From: Azohydromonas australica DSM 1124
GTDB taxonomy: Bacteria > Pseudomonadota > Gammaproteobacteria > Burkholderiales > Burkholderiaceae_C
NCBI RefSeq assembly: GCF_000430725.1
Contig: NZ_KE387216.1
Span: 33,714-97,713 of the forward strand
Direction of reading: 5' to 3'
Length of the DNA: 64,000 bases
Translations under genes and position numbers: made by a program
Part shown: in pieces, positions 52,637 to 61,715 of the stretch
How the letters are laid out: every line of letters begins with the position of its first letter
Numbering within the stretch: the first letter of the stretch is position 1
Notes under the pieces: generated by a model
Seen by the model: the letters and a program-made list of their open reading frames with translations, nothing else
Databases searched by the model: none
Told to the model about the DNA's origin: nothing

Positions 52637-55243
52637 TCAGCGGCCTTGGGGCGCGGCCGGCCGGCTGGCCACGGCGGCGCCGATGCCGATGTGGATGCCC
52701 TGCGGCGCCCGGCCGCCGGCCATGCGCTGCAGCACCTGCTCGGCGATGGCGGGCAGCAGCGTGGCTTCGAGGAACTGGTCGATGGGATGCGCGCCGGCCG
52801 CCGTCCCGCTGCAGCGGGCCTGGATGGCGACGACGACGGCGTCGTCGTAGTGCAGCGGCGCCTGGTGCTGTGCCGCCACGCGCATGGCGATGCGGTCGAG
52901 CTTGAGCCGGACGACGGCCTGCAGGGCGGCGGCATCCAGGGGCAGATAGGGCACCAGCGTCAGGCGCTCCAGCAGTGACGGGCTGAAGCGATGGGCCAGG
53001 GCGGGGCGCAGCGCCTCGGCCAGCCGGGCGGTGTCGGCGCCGGCCATGGCGCAGGCCTGGCGGATCGGCTCCGCGTCCAACTGGCTGCTGAGGATGAACA
53101 GGCAGTGGCGGAAGTCCACGCTGCGGCCCTCGGCGTCCTGCAGCGCGCCCTGGTCGAGCACCTGGTGCAGCAGCGCCAGCACCTCGGCTGGCGCCTGCTC
53201 GGTCTCGTCCAGCAGCACCACGCTGTGGGGATGGCGCCGCACGGCCTCGGTGATCACGCCGCTGCCGCGCCAGCGCAGCGGCGTGTGCTCGGGGGCGCCG
53301 AAGGCGTGGATCTCGCGGTAGTCGTTCATGCGCAGCGTGACGAGCCGGCGCTCGCTGCCGCAGAGCAGCTCCGCCAGCGCCCGCGCCGTCTCGGACTTGC
53401 CCACGCCGCCGGGACCCACGAGCAGGAACACGCCCCGGGGCTGGTTCTGCGCCTGCAGGCCGGCGCGGTTGCTGCGCAGGCGCTGCGCGATGGCGGACAG
53501 CGCCTGCGGCTGGGCGACGACGCGCTGCGCCAGCAGGGCTTCCAGGTTCACCATTGTCTGGATCTCGTCCTGGAGCAGCCGTGCGGGCGGGATGCCGGTC
53601 CAGTCGGCCACCACGGCGGCCACCGCGTTCGTATCCACCTCCAGCAGCACCAGGCCGGCTTGGGCCTGCAGCCCGGCCAGCGCGGCCCGGCCCGAGAGCA
53701 GGCGCTGCGCCGTGCGCCACGACAGCGCCTGCGGGTCCGACAGGGTGGCATGCAGCGTGTTGAGCTCCTGCACCAGCGCGCGCTCGGCCTCGAAGCGCTC
53801 GCACAGCGCGTCGAGCCGGGCCTGGGCCACGCCGCGCTCGGCCTGCAGGGTTTGCAGGCGCTGCGCTTGCCTCTCGCTGAGCGTTTCCTCTCGCTGCAGC
53901 GAGGCGGTCTCGGCTTCCAGGCGCTCGATCTGGCGCCGCTGCGCCTCGATGGCGGCCGGCACCGTGCTCTGGCTCAGCGCCACGCGCGCGCAGGCGCTGT
54001 CGAGCACGCTGACGGCCTTGCCCGGCAGGTGCCGCTCGCCGAGGTGGCGCGTGGACAGCCGCACGGCCTCGGTGAGGGCGTCGTCGCGGATGCGCAGGCC
54101 GAAATGCCGCTCCATCCGCGGCGCCAGGCCACGCAGCATGGCCACGGCCAGCGCCGGGCTGGGCTCCTCCACCTTCACCACCTGGAAGCGGCGCGCCAGC
54201 GTGGCGTCCTTGCCGACGTGGCGCCGGTATTCGCTCCAGGTGGTGGCGGCGATGGTGCGCAGCTCGCCGCGGGCCAGCGCGGGCTTGAGCACGTCAGCGG
54301 CGCCGGTGCCCAGGAGCGTGTGCGCCTCGTCGATGAACAGCACGACGGGCTGCGGGCTGGCCTGCACCTCGGCGATGAGCTGGCGCAGCCGCCGCTCCAG
54401 CTCGCCGGGGAAGCCGGCGCCGGCCTGCAGCAGCGCCGGGTCCAGCGCGCGGATCGCCACGCCGCACAGCTCCGGGGGCACCTCGCCGGCGGCGATGCGC
54501 AGCGCCAGCCCGGCCACCACGGTCGTCTTGCCCACGCCGGGCTCGCCGATGAGCAGGGAGTTGTTCTGGCGCCGGCGCAGCAGGATGTCCATGAGCTGCC
54601 GGATCTCGGCGTCGCGGCTGATCACCGGATCGATGCCGCCGTCGCGGGCCTGCTGCGTGAGGTCCAGCGTGTACTGCTCCAGCGCCGGTGCCTCCGCGGC
54701 CTCGGTTGCGGGCGCCACCGTGGCGCTGATGGGAGGTGCCTGCAGCGTCGCCCTCGCGCTCTCCGGCGCCTCGGCCGAGCCGAGCGTGAGCTCCTCGGCG
54801 GCGTGCGTCAGCGCCTCGGCCGGGATGCACGCGAACTGCGGGCTGGCGCGGCGGGTGACGCGGCTCAGCGCCGGCTGCGTGAGCAGTGCCTGCAGCAGGT
54901 GGACGCTGCGGATGCGAGCGTCGTGCGCGTCGCGCGAAGCGAGGCTCCAGCCCTGCTCGAACAGCGTGCGCAGCCGCAGGCTGAACACGGGCATCTGCTC
55001 ATGGCCGGCGGGCAGCGCCGCGAGTTCCTGCTCCAGCTCCGCGCGCAGCTGCTCGGCATCCACCCTGAAGCGCCGGCACAGCCCTGAGAAATCGCTGCCG
55101 GCGCTTTCCAGCAGCGCCAGCAGCAGGTGTTCGATGTCCACCTCGTGGTGGCCGCGGGCCATGGCGATGGCGGCCGCGCGGGCCGCCGCGTGGCGGCAGG
55201 TGTCGTTGAGCTTGGAAACGAGCTGATTGAGGCGGTGGCTCAT
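52637..55243 (-). CDS. clpV: ClpV-type AAA+ ATPase of a type VI secretion system
   Basis: 868 residues, the ClpV size. N-domain at 1-150 (HHEVDIEHLLLALLE). First AAA: GEPGVGKT, LFIDEAHTLLG. A middle coiled coil follows. Second AAA: GPGGVGKS and VVLLDETEQAP, slightly off the usual GxSGVGKT and LDEVEKAH. It would disassemble the contracted TssB/TssC sheath. Only tssG and tssL traces accompany it here, so it may be a relic or act with a system elsewhere. Confidence 0.85.
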   Translation of the reverse strand: MSHRLNQLVSKLNDTCRHAAARAAAIAMARGHHEVDIEHLLLALLESAGSDFSGLCRRFRVDAEQLRAELEQELAALPAGHEQMPVFSLRLRTLFEQGWSLASRDAHDARIRSVHLLQALLTQPALSRVTRRASPQFACIPAEALTHAAEELTLGSAEAPESARATLQAPPISATVAPATEAAEAPALEQYTLDLTQQARDGGIDPVISRDAEIRQLMDILLRRRQNNSLLIGEPGVGKTTVVAGLALRIAAGEVPPELCGVAIRALDPALLQAGAGFPGELERRLRQLIAEVQASPQPVVLFIDEAHTLLGTGAADVLKPALARGELRTIAATTWSEYRRHVGKDATLARRFQVVKVEEPSPALAVAMLRGLAPRMERHFGLRIRDDALTEAVRLSTRHLGERHLPGKAVSVLDSACARVALSQSTVPAAIEAQRRQIERLEAETASLQREETLSERQAQRLQTLQAERGVAQARLDALCERFEAERALVQELNTLHATLSDPQALSWRTAQRLLSGRAALAGLQAQAGLVLLEVDTNAVAAVVADWTGIPPARLLQDEIQTMVNLEALLAQRVVAQPQALSAIAQRLRSNRAGLQAQNQPRGVFLLVGPGGVGKSETARALAELLCGSERRLVTLRMNDYREIHAFGAPEHTPLRWRGSGVITEAVRRHPHSVVLLDETEQAPAEVLALLHQVLDQGALQDAEGRSVDFRHCLFILSSQLDAEPIRQACAMAGADTARLAEALRPALAHRFSPSLLERLTLVPYLPLDAAALQAVVRLKLDRIAMRVAAQHQAPLHYDDAVVVAIQARCSGTAAGAHPIDQFLEATLLPAIAEQVLQRMAGGRAPQGIHIGIGAAVASRPAAPQGR

Positions 55244-55276
55244 GGCTTCTTTCTGAAGCCGCGGCGGGCACCACGC

Positions 55277-55531
55277 TCAGGTAGCCGTGGCGTGCAGGTC
55301 GTAGACCGCTTCTTCCCGCTCGCGGGGACTGGGGCTGGAAAGTAAGAAAGTGTTCCAACCGAGCCGGGCAGGGAAGCCCGTGTTCCCGCGGTTCAGTGGT
55401 GTGGGTACCACTGCGTCGCTGCGCAAGCGCAGGTGCACCTCGTATTCCAGGCTCACGCCGCTGGCCAGCGTCAGCAGCTCCCGCAGCGCCAGCGCGCCGC
55501 TCTGGCCGGGCAGGAAGCGCTGAGCTGTCCA
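55277..55531 (-). pseudogene. tssG: TssG (type VI baseplate) C-terminal fragment
   Basis: About 85 codons in the same direction as clpV and 33 bases upstream of it, the normal tssG-clpV order. RFLPGQSGALALRELL and ARLGWNTFLL are typical of the end of TssG. The N-terminal ~250 residues are missing. The fragment is cut off right where tssL begins on the opposite strand, so a deletion or inversion removed tssA-G sequences. Confidence 0.65.
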
Positions 55532-56337
55532 TGAAAGACATGCCCGTGCCTTCACTGTTGACGGCGGGGCCAAAGGGAATGGCGCTCCAACGCCCGGTGC
55601 TGCCTGCTGCCGTGACCGGTGAGCCGCGCAGCCTGCTGGACCTGATGCATCCCGGCTTCTACATGCTGTTGCTGCTGCGCAATGGCCACGCGCCTGCGGA
55701 TGCCTCCGCTTTCCGCCACCAGGTCTGCCAGCTCCTGGAAGGCATCGAGCGCAATGCGCGGGAGTTGCAGATCGCCGCTGGTGACGTGTCCGAGGCCCGG
55801 TTCGCTTTCTGTGCTTTGCTGGATGAGGTGGTGCTGAACTCGAAGCTGCCGCTCCGCGGCGAGTGGGAGTGCAGGCCGCTGCAGCTGGAACTGTTCGGCA
55901 AGCACATGGCCGGCGAACGCTTCTTCGACAAGCTGGAGCTGTTGCGGCGCGAGGGCGTGGCGCGCCTGGGCGTGCTGGAGGTGTTTCACCTGTGCTTGTT
56001 GCTGGGCTTCCTGGGGCGCTACGCCCTTGAAGGGCGCGAGAAGCTGGACTACCTCACGGCCCGCCTGGGCGACGAGATTGCACAACTGCAGGGGCGGCGC
56101 ACGGCTTTCGCCCCGCACTGGGCCGCACCGGATCGGGTGGTCCACAAACTGCGTGGCGAGCTGCCGCTGTGGGCCATGGCGGTGGTGTTCGGGGGCTTGG
56201 CGCTGGCCGCCTTCGTTGCAATGCGCTTGCAGTTGGACCGCAGCACCGAACGCGACTTGGCTCCCTACAGTGACGTCGTGAAGCTGGCGCCTCAAGCCGC
56301 GCACGTGACGATCACCTGGCCTTTATGGCGCATTTGA
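55531..56337 (+). CDS. tssL: TssL/DotU-family type VI secretion membrane protein
   Basis: 268 residues from the ATG at 55531. The DotU domain is visible: LLDLMHPGFYMLLLLRNG, FAFCALLDEVVLNS, ELFGKHMAGERFFDKLELL, LEVFHLCLLLGFLGRY. A single C-terminal membrane helix (LWAMAVVFGGLALAAFVAM) and a short periplasmic tail follow, as in short TssL proteins. It would normally form the membrane complex with TssM and TssJ. Neither is present, and its head-to-head position with the tssG fragment is abnormal. Confidence 0.75.
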   Translation: MKDMPVPSLLTAGPKGMALQRPVLPAAVTGEPRSLLDLMHPGFYMLLLLRNGHAPADASAFRHQVCQLLEGIERNARELQIAAGDVSEARFAFCALLDEVVLNSKLPLRGEWECRPLQLELFGKHMAGERFFDKLELLRREGVARLGVLEVFHLCLLLGFLGRYALEGREKLDYLTARLGDEIAQLQGRRTAFAPHWAAPDRVVHKLRGELPLWAMAVVFGGLALAAFVAMRLQLDRSTERDLAPYSDVVKLAPQAAHVTITWPLWRI

Positions 56338-56414
56338 TGCAAAGGGCCGCTTGAGTGAAGCGGGGCCACTCGATATCGACGCTGCAGACGGGCCGGTCAA
56401 CAGGCAACAAAAGT

Positions 56415-56452
56415 TAAGAGAAAGCCCGCCGGGGCGGGGGCCGCGGCGGGCT
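56415..56452 (-). terminator. Intrinsic terminator downstream of the acetyltransferase gene
   Basis: AGCCCGCCG (56423-56431) and CGGCGGGCT (56444-56452) form a perfect 9-bp stem. Read on the minus strand it is followed by TTTCTCTT, so it ends the leftward amino-sugar unit. Confidence 0.7.
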
Positions 56453-56506
56453 GAGATGAAGCCGTGAACTGGGCGGTGCTCGGCAGCCCGGCACCCTTGG
56501 CTGGAT

Positions 56507-57163
56507 CTACGCCCTCAGCAACCGGGCCGGGTTGCCGGCGATGCAGGCACCGCCGCCCACGCTGCGGATGACGTTGCTGCCCAAGCCGATCAGCGTTCCG
56601 TCGCCGATCTCCACGCCGTTCATGATGCTGGTGCCGCTTCCGACGTAGCAGTTCTCGCCCAGCATGACGCTGCCCGCGATGGTCACGTTCGAGCCGATGA
56701 GGCTCCAGCTTCCGATGTGCGCGTCGTGGTGGATCACGGTGTTGGGCAGCACGCACACGTGGTCGCCGATGACGGCGTTGCTGGTGATCACCACGCCGGC
56801 CATGATCAGAACGTTACGACCGATCGTGGCCAGCGGTGACACGCGCGCGCTGGGGTGGATGACGCGGGCGAAGCGGCTGCTCGGCAGTCCCAGCGCCTCC
56901 ACGATCGAGCGGCGCGAGCGGTACGACGTCGGACTGCCCGGCACTGCCAGCACCTGCGCCTCGGGCCAGCGCTGCAGGGCTTCGCGACCCGTCACGAGGC
57001 AGCCGTGGCGGTCAACGCCTTGCTTGCCCGGCGTATCGTCCATGAAGCCGACAAGGCGATACGCCTGGCCCAGGCAATCCAGCGCCTCAAGCCCGTTGCC
57101 GTTGTACGGGAAGATGAGCAGGGGTTGCGCCGTTGACGGTGCAACCTGGTCAGCACCGCTCAT
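56507..57163 (-). CDS. PglD/NeuD-type sugar O/N-acetyltransferase
   Basis: 218 residues. An N-terminal Rossmann-like part (GNGLEALDCLGQAYRLVGFMDD) precedes a left-handed beta-helix of hexapeptide repeats from about residue 100 (VSPLATIGRNVLIMAG, SNAVIGDHVCVLPNT, IGSNVTIAGSVMLGENC). The catalytic His is in IHHDAHIG. Such enzymes acetylate UDP-4-amino sugars or sialic-acid-like precursors. It is the last gene of the leftward amino-sugar unit and follows the aminotransferase by nine bases. Confidence 0.75.
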   Translation of the reverse strand: MSGADQVAPSTAQPLLIFPYNGNGLEALDCLGQAYRLVGFMDDTPGKQGVDRHGCLVTGREALQRWPEAQVLAVPGSPTSYRSRRSIVEALGLPSSRFARVIHPSARVSPLATIGRNVLIMAGVVITSNAVIGDHVCVLPNTVIHHDAHIGSWSLIGSNVTIAGSVMLGENCYVGSGTSIMNGVEIGDGTLIGLGSNVIRSVGGGACIAGNPARLLRA

Positions 57164-57172
57164 CGTCCTGCC

Positions 57173-58312
57173 TCAGGCGACGCCCACCGGGCTTGCTTCC
57201 GACATGGCTGGGACTGGCATGGCCAGTTCCTGCACCGCCTGTGCTACGCGCTCACACTGCTCAGCCGTCAGTTCGGGGAACATCGGCAGCGACAACACTT
57301 CGTTGGCTGCTCGTTCCGCATGCGGGAACTGCCCGGCCTGATAGCCCAGGTCGGCGAAAGCAGGCAGCAGGTGTACTGGCGTGGGGTAGTGAATGCCGGT
57401 CTGGATGCCCTGCGCCAGCAGCGCGTCCTGCCAGGCTTGGCGGTTCTGCGTTCGGATGGCGTAGAGGTGATAGACGTGGCGCACGTCCGGACGGGCGTAG
57501 GGCGTCGGGACGCCGGTGCCGGCCAGCAGGCTGTCATAGCGGGCGGCGGCCGTGCGGCGCGCCTCGGTCCAGCCTTCCAGGTACTTCAGCTTCACCCGCA
57601 GCACGGCTCCCTGAATGCCCTCGAGGCGGAAGTTGTAGCCCTTGAGCACGTGCTGGTACTTCTTTTCCGCACCCCAGTCGCGCAGCATGCGGATGGTCCG
57701 TGTGAACTCGGGGTTGTTGGTCACCACCATGCCGCCTTCGCCGTAGGCGCCCAGATTTTTTCCCGGGTAGAAGCTGAAGCAGCCCATGTGGCCCATGCTG
57801 CCGGCGCGGCGGCCCTTGTACTCGGCGCCATGGGCTTGGCAGGCGTCCTCGATCACGACCAAGTTGTGCTTGCGCGCAATTTCCAGGATCGGATCCATGT
57901 CCGCTGTCTGGCCATACAGGTGTACCGGAATGATGGCCTTGGTCTTCTCGGTGATGGCGGCCTCGAGGGCGTTCACGTCCATCGTGAAAGTCTTGGGATC
58001 GATATCGACGAACACTGGCGTGGCGCCCGTGTAGTCGATGGCCGATACCGTGGCGACGAAGGTGAAGGGCACGGTAATTACTTCGTCGCCTTTGCCCACG
58101 CCTGCAGCCAGCAGTGCCAGATGCAGCGCACTGGTACCGGTATTGACGCCAATGCCATGCTCAACTTGGCAATAGGCGGCAAATTCCTTTTCAAAGGCAG
58201 CAACTTCACTGCCCAGCGTGAATTCGCAGCGTTCGATGACGCCCTGGATGGCGGTATTCACCTCGTCCTTGATGGAGCGGTATTGCGCCTTGAGATCGAC
58301 AAAAGGAATCAT
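57173..58312 (-). CDS. WbpE-like UDP-sugar aminotransferase (DegT family)
   Basis: 379 residues from MIPFVDLKAQY at 58312; the frame to 58507 overlaps the upstream gene. Signatures: GVNTGTSALHLALLAAGV, VIEDACQAHGA (PLP Asp), SFYPGKNLGAYGEGGM (Schiff-base Lys), GYNFRLEGIQGAVLRVKL. Resembles WbpE/WlbC, which make the C3 amine of UDP-GlcNAc3N-type uronic sugars. The upstream oxidoreductase (WbpB-like) would supply the 3-keto substrate. Confidence 0.8.
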   Translation of the reverse strand: MIPFVDLKAQYRSIKDEVNTAIQGVIERCEFTLGSEVAAFEKEFAAYCQVEHGIGVNTGTSALHLALLAAGVGKGDEVITVPFTFVATVSAIDYTGATPVFVDIDPKTFTMDVNALEAAITEKTKAIIPVHLYGQTADMDPILEIARKHNLVVIEDACQAHGAEYKGRRAGSMGHMGCFSFYPGKNLGAYGEGGMVVTNNPEFTRTIRMLRDWGAEKKYQHVLKGYNFRLEGIQGAVLRVKLKYLEGWTEARRTAAARYDSLLAGTGVPTPYARPDVRHVYHLYAIRTQNRQAWQDALLAQGIQTGIHYPTPVHLLPAFADLGYQAGQFPHAERAANEVLSLPMFPELTAEQCERVAQAVQELAMPVPAMSEASPVGVA

Positions 58313-58317
58313 GATTT

Positions 58318-59334
58318 TCAGCCCCTCTTCTGAATGGTGACGGTATCGCCGCGGCAGCGCATGGAGCGATTGGCGGCTTCGATCAGTTCCACGACCCGCA
58401 CGCCGAGATGACCGTCTGTCATGGGCGTGGTGCCGTTCTTGATGCAGTCGACGAAATGTTCGCTTTCGACGCGCAAGGCTTCGGAAACCGCCAGTTTGGG
58501 CGCCCACATATCGCCCGTGCGGTAGCCGATGCGCATTTCCCGGATCTGGTTTGGATCGTCGGTGAAGCTGACACCCTTGTCATAAACCTTGATTTTCTCG
58601 CTGGGTTCGAGGTCGTCGTAGGTGATCATCTTGTTGCTGCCGCCGATGAGAATCTGGCGCACTTTTACCGGTGCCAGCCAACTCACGTTGGCGTGGGCAA
58701 TGGTTCCGGAATCGTAGAACAACGTCACGTAGGCCAGATTTTCCGGCGTACCGGGGAAATGGTTCGTGCCGCTGGCGGTGACTGCCGCCGGATGCTCGCC
58801 CAGCAGATAATCCAGGATGGAAAAATCATGTACGGCAAGATCTGAAATCACGCTGACGTCGCGCTGGAACAGACCGAGATTGACGCGTACCGAGTCGTAG
58901 TAATAGATCTTGCCCAGTTCGCCGTTGCGGATGATCTCGCCCATCTTGCGGACGGCGCCGGTGTAGATGAAGGTGTGGTCGACGATGAGCACGAGGCGGC
59001 GGCGTTCCGCTTCCTCGACCAGGCGTCGTGCCTGCACCGAGGTTTCCGTCATCGGCTTTTCCAGCCAGACATGTTTGCCGGCCTGGAGGGCAGCGAGCGC
59101 AAGCTCGTAATGGGTATTGACGGGGGTGGCGATGGCGATCGCGTCAATCGAGCTGTCGTTGAGCAGGTCGCGGTAATCAGTGGTCGTGTTGCAGGCGTGG
59201 CGCTTGCGCACCAGTTCCAGCTTGGACGAGTCGAGATCTGACACCGAAGCCACATTGAGCCCCGGCGTTTCCGCGAAATTGCGCACGAGGTTCGGACCCC
59301 AATATCCGTAACCGATGACGCCGATGTTGATCAT
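58318..59334 (-). CDS. WbpB-like nucleotide-sugar oxidoreductase (Gfo/Idh/MocA family)
   Basis: 338 residues. NAD-binding VIGYGYWGPNLVRNF at the start, then IATPVNTHYELALAALQAGKHVWLEKPM with the catalytic Lys in EKP, and DLAVHDFSILDYLLG (His). Resembles WbpB/WlbA, which oxidise UDP-GlcNAcA at C3. It lies five bases upstream of the aminotransferase gene. A UDP-GlcNAc 6-dehydrogenase (WbpA) is not in the window. Confidence 0.8.
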   Translation of the reverse strand: MINIGVIGYGYWGPNLVRNFAETPGLNVASVSDLDSSKLELVRKRHACNTTTDYRDLLNDSSIDAIAIATPVNTHYELALAALQAGKHVWLEKPMTETSVQARRLVEEAERRRLVLIVDHTFIYTGAVRKMGEIIRNGELGKIYYYDSVRVNLGLFQRDVSVISDLAVHDFSILDYLLGEHPAAVTASGTNHFPGTPENLAYVTLFYDSGTIAHANVSWLAPVKVRQILIGGSNKMITYDDLEPSEKIKVYDKGVSFTDDPNQIREMRIGYRTGDMWAPKLAVSEALRVESEHFVDCIKNGTTPMTDGHLGVRVVELIEAANRSMRCRGDTVTIQKRG

Positions 59335-59463
59335 CTTGATTCCCTCGCTAGTAAAAACCTTGAGCCGCGGCCTCGATGACAGGTGACACCGCTCAGCCCG
59401 TCCTGCCTGAAGTGCGTTTTTTGGTTAGGTGAACCGCTGCCGAAATGAGTATTCCGGTGGAAT

Positions 59464-59949
59464 TCAGGTCTTCTTCATCTCACGGGTGTCGCCTACCACG
59501 CGCGCTGGTACGCCAGCAACGACGGCATAGGGGCGGACATCCTTAGTCACCACCGCGCCGGCACCTACCAAGGCACCTTCTCCGATCGTGACTCCTGCGA
59601 CGATGGTGGCGTTGCTGCCGATGGAAGCACCGCGCTTGACGTAGGTTGGCTCGACCTTCCAATCCGCTTCGGTCTGCAGCCCGCCATCGGTATTGGTGGC
59701 ACGAGGATAAAGATCGTTGGTGAACATTACACCGTGCCCGATGAATACTTCGTCGGATATCTCAACGCCTTCACAGACGAAAGTGTGCGACGAAATTTTG
59801 CAGCGAGCTCCGATAAGAGCATTTTTCTGAATTTCGACAAATGCGCCAATTTTCGTATCGTCGCCGATGGTGCAGCCGTAGAGGTTGACCAGCGTCGGCT
59901 GGAAAATCTGCACCTTGTGGCCAAGCTTGACGTTCTCGCTGATGGGCAT
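59464..59949 (-). CDS. WbpD-like hexapeptide N-acetyltransferase
   Basis: 161 residues from MPISENVKLG at 59949, with AAAGG upstream. It consists of hexapeptide repeats (QIFQPTLVNLYGCTIGDDTKIG, VEIQKNALIGARC, VKRGASIGSNATIVAG). The segment FTNDLYPRATN is typical of WbpD/WlbB. It would N-acetylate the 3-amino sugar made by the aminotransferase. First gene of the leftward unit; the 129 bases before the oxidoreductase hold no gene. Confidence 0.8.
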   Translation of the reverse strand: MPISENVKLGHKVQIFQPTLVNLYGCTIGDDTKIGAFVEIQKNALIGARCKISSHTFVCEGVEISDEVFIGHGVMFTNDLYPRATNTDGGLQTEADWKVEPTYVKRGASIGSNATIVAGVTIGEGALVGAGAVVTKDVRPYAVVAGVPARVVGDTREMKKT

Positions 59950-60802
59950 GGGTATTTGCCTTTGCGTGAGGCACACGCCGTCAGCAGCCTTCGGTCTCAG
60001 CGATCCGGCTGGCTGATTGCGGTATGCCGACTGAATTCACAGGACTGAAAAAATACCGAGTGTGATCGATGCAGTCGCTGTGCCCCTCGAAGTGATGTTG
60101 TTGTTCGGCGTCACCCTGGAACCGGCTTGAGCGCAATTCAATGGGACGTCTTGTGGTGGTTTCGTGCCGTGTCTGGATGAGCCTGAATCACAGCACGGGG
60201 CCATTTTGTTCCCGAAGGCGCAGCCGCTGCGAACCCGCAAACGCGGGTTTTCGCAACAACCGCGTGCTGCCGTTTCAATATGGATACGCTGTGAATATTG
60301 TTGCTTTTTGTGTCTACGGCTCGCTGTCCATTCAAGGGTCCGGGGGTAGCTGCAGCGTCATCTGGACAGGGGGTTATGTTTTTACCCGGATTGGTGGCAT
60401 GCCCGATCCAGCGGTTGCGCTCGGAACTCGGCATGCGTCGAAAGTTGGCTGCCCGCACGATGAAATCGCTTTGCTCTGGCCCCATGCTGTGGGCAAGGCA
60501 TTACGCCGTGCGGCGTTCTTCTTGCCTTGCCGGGCATACGCGGCTCGGACGTGCCGTTACGCTTTTCTACACTTCCGACCCCCGCTGCGCTGCATACGCA
60601 CGTTGACAGTAGCAGAGGCCGCGAGCGACGAACTCGGTATAGGCAGGATCTCTGCGGCGCCTCAGCCGCCACGGTGGCTGCGCAGGCGCAGAGGGCGAAG
60701 GAACAGATGTACAGCAGCACCGCGCTGCAAGGCCGGATCCGACCACAACGGATCTACTTCTTCGCCACCTGCTTGGTCGATGTGATGGCTCCCGGGGCTG
60801 GC
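59950..60802. other. About 850 bases with no recognisable gene
   Basis: No convincing coding frame. A frame at 60382-60720 (minus) opens with a signal-peptide-like stretch but then is not protein-like. A 7-bp hairpin AACCCGC/GCGGGTT with loop AAAC and a short T-run is at 60232-60250. Together with the IS110 debris to the right it looks like a rearranged boundary. Confidence 0.35.
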
Positions 60803-61290
60803 ATGGACGCCATTGCGCTCATTCGCGCCGCCGGCATCGAGAACGTGGCAGGCGCGTCTTCAGTCGTCAGATCAAGCACGCGCAACTCATCGAGTTCTTC
60901 GCCCAGTTGCCCCTGTGCGTGGTCGGCATGGAAACCTGCTCCAGCGCGCACTACTGGGCACGGCGGCTGCAGCAGCTGGGCCACACCGTGCGACTGATGG
61001 CCCACAGCTGGTCAAGCCGCCCTGCGTGAAGGCGAACAAGCAGTGCTGCGCACGGCGCTGCATGCCGAGTACGACCAGATAAAGGTGCACGCGCACATCA
61101 GGCACATGCAGCAGCTGCTGGGACAGTGGCATCAGACCAGCGCGCCCAGCCCGCGGCTTGAACGCATCCCGGGCAGCGGCACGCTCGCCGCCAGGCGCCC
61201 TGGTCGCTTCCATAGGGGATGGGCGCGAGTTCGCCCATGCGTGCCAGGCCAGCGCCCACTCCGCGCGGCCCGCGCGCCGGGGCGGGATTC
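60803..61290 (+). pseudogene. IS110-family transposase remnant
   Basis: Several pieces of an IS110 transposase appear in order but in different frames. The N-terminal piece has IKHAQLIEFFAQLPLCVVGM and SSAHYWARRLQQLGHTVRLM (about 60860-61005). After an internal deletion comes HAEYDQIKVHAHIRH, QWHQTSAPSPRLERIPGSG (about 61065-61185), and then ALVASIGDGREFAHACQASA in another frame (about 61195-61255). It is clearly inactive. It lies between the amino-sugar unit and the HPF-like gene and may mark a past insertion that carried the unit. Confidence 0.7.
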
Positions 61291-61600
61291 AGGCCGCCGC
61301 CGGCTGGGCGACGCGCAGGTGCTCCACCGCGAGGCGGCCGGCGCGGTCCACCGCGCGGTCGATGGCGTCGTAAAGGTCCTTGCCCACGTCCACCACCGAG
61401 GCCACGCCGGCGTGCACCAAGCGCAGCTGGACGCGGCAGTAGCCCTCCTTCTGGCCGTGGCGGCTGCGCGTGTCGCCCAGGCGCACCTCGACGCTCTCAA
61501 CCTGGTGCTCGCGCGACCGCAGCACGTAGAGCAGGCGGCGGCGTGCGTGGTCGGCCAGTGCGGCGGCACGGGCACAGGCGGCATGCACTCGGATTTCCAT
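61289..61600 (-). CDS. HPF/RaiA-family ribosome-hibernation-like protein
   Basis: 103 residues from MEIRVHA at 61600, with GGAG six bases upstream; the frame to 61717 would run into nhaR. The segment RRRLLYVLRSREHQVESVEVRLGDTRSRHGQKEGYCRVQLRL followed by DLYDAIDRAVDRAG (shown here in pieces) has the beta-alpha-beta pattern of the sigma-54 modulation/S30AE family. Lacks a long HPF C-terminal dimerisation domain, so it is the short form. Divergent from the LysR gene with 115 bases between starts. Confidence 0.65.
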   Translation of the reverse strand: MEIRVHAACARAAALADHARRRLLYVLRSREHQVESVEVRLGDTRSRHGQKEGYCRVQLRLVHAGVASVVDVGKDLYDAIDRAVDRAGRLAVEHLRVAQPAAA

Positions 61601-61715
61601 TCGGCGCTCCGGATTCCCGGGGAAGTGACGACCAGACCACTGTAGGGCGCTGATCCAATCCAAGTAAATCCGATTATTCCGGGCTTGCGTGTAGGAAAAG
61701 TCTGATGATTGGTGC

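Noticed and set aside
49021-55087. Long plus-strand frames opposite acr3/arsC/arsR and opposite clpV
   Set aside because: Antisense shadows of genes with clear families; no start signals or domains.
60382-60720. Minus-strand frame with a signal-peptide-like start
   Set aside because: The rest is Arg/Pro/Ser-rich and unlike a protein domain, and no ribosome site is seen.
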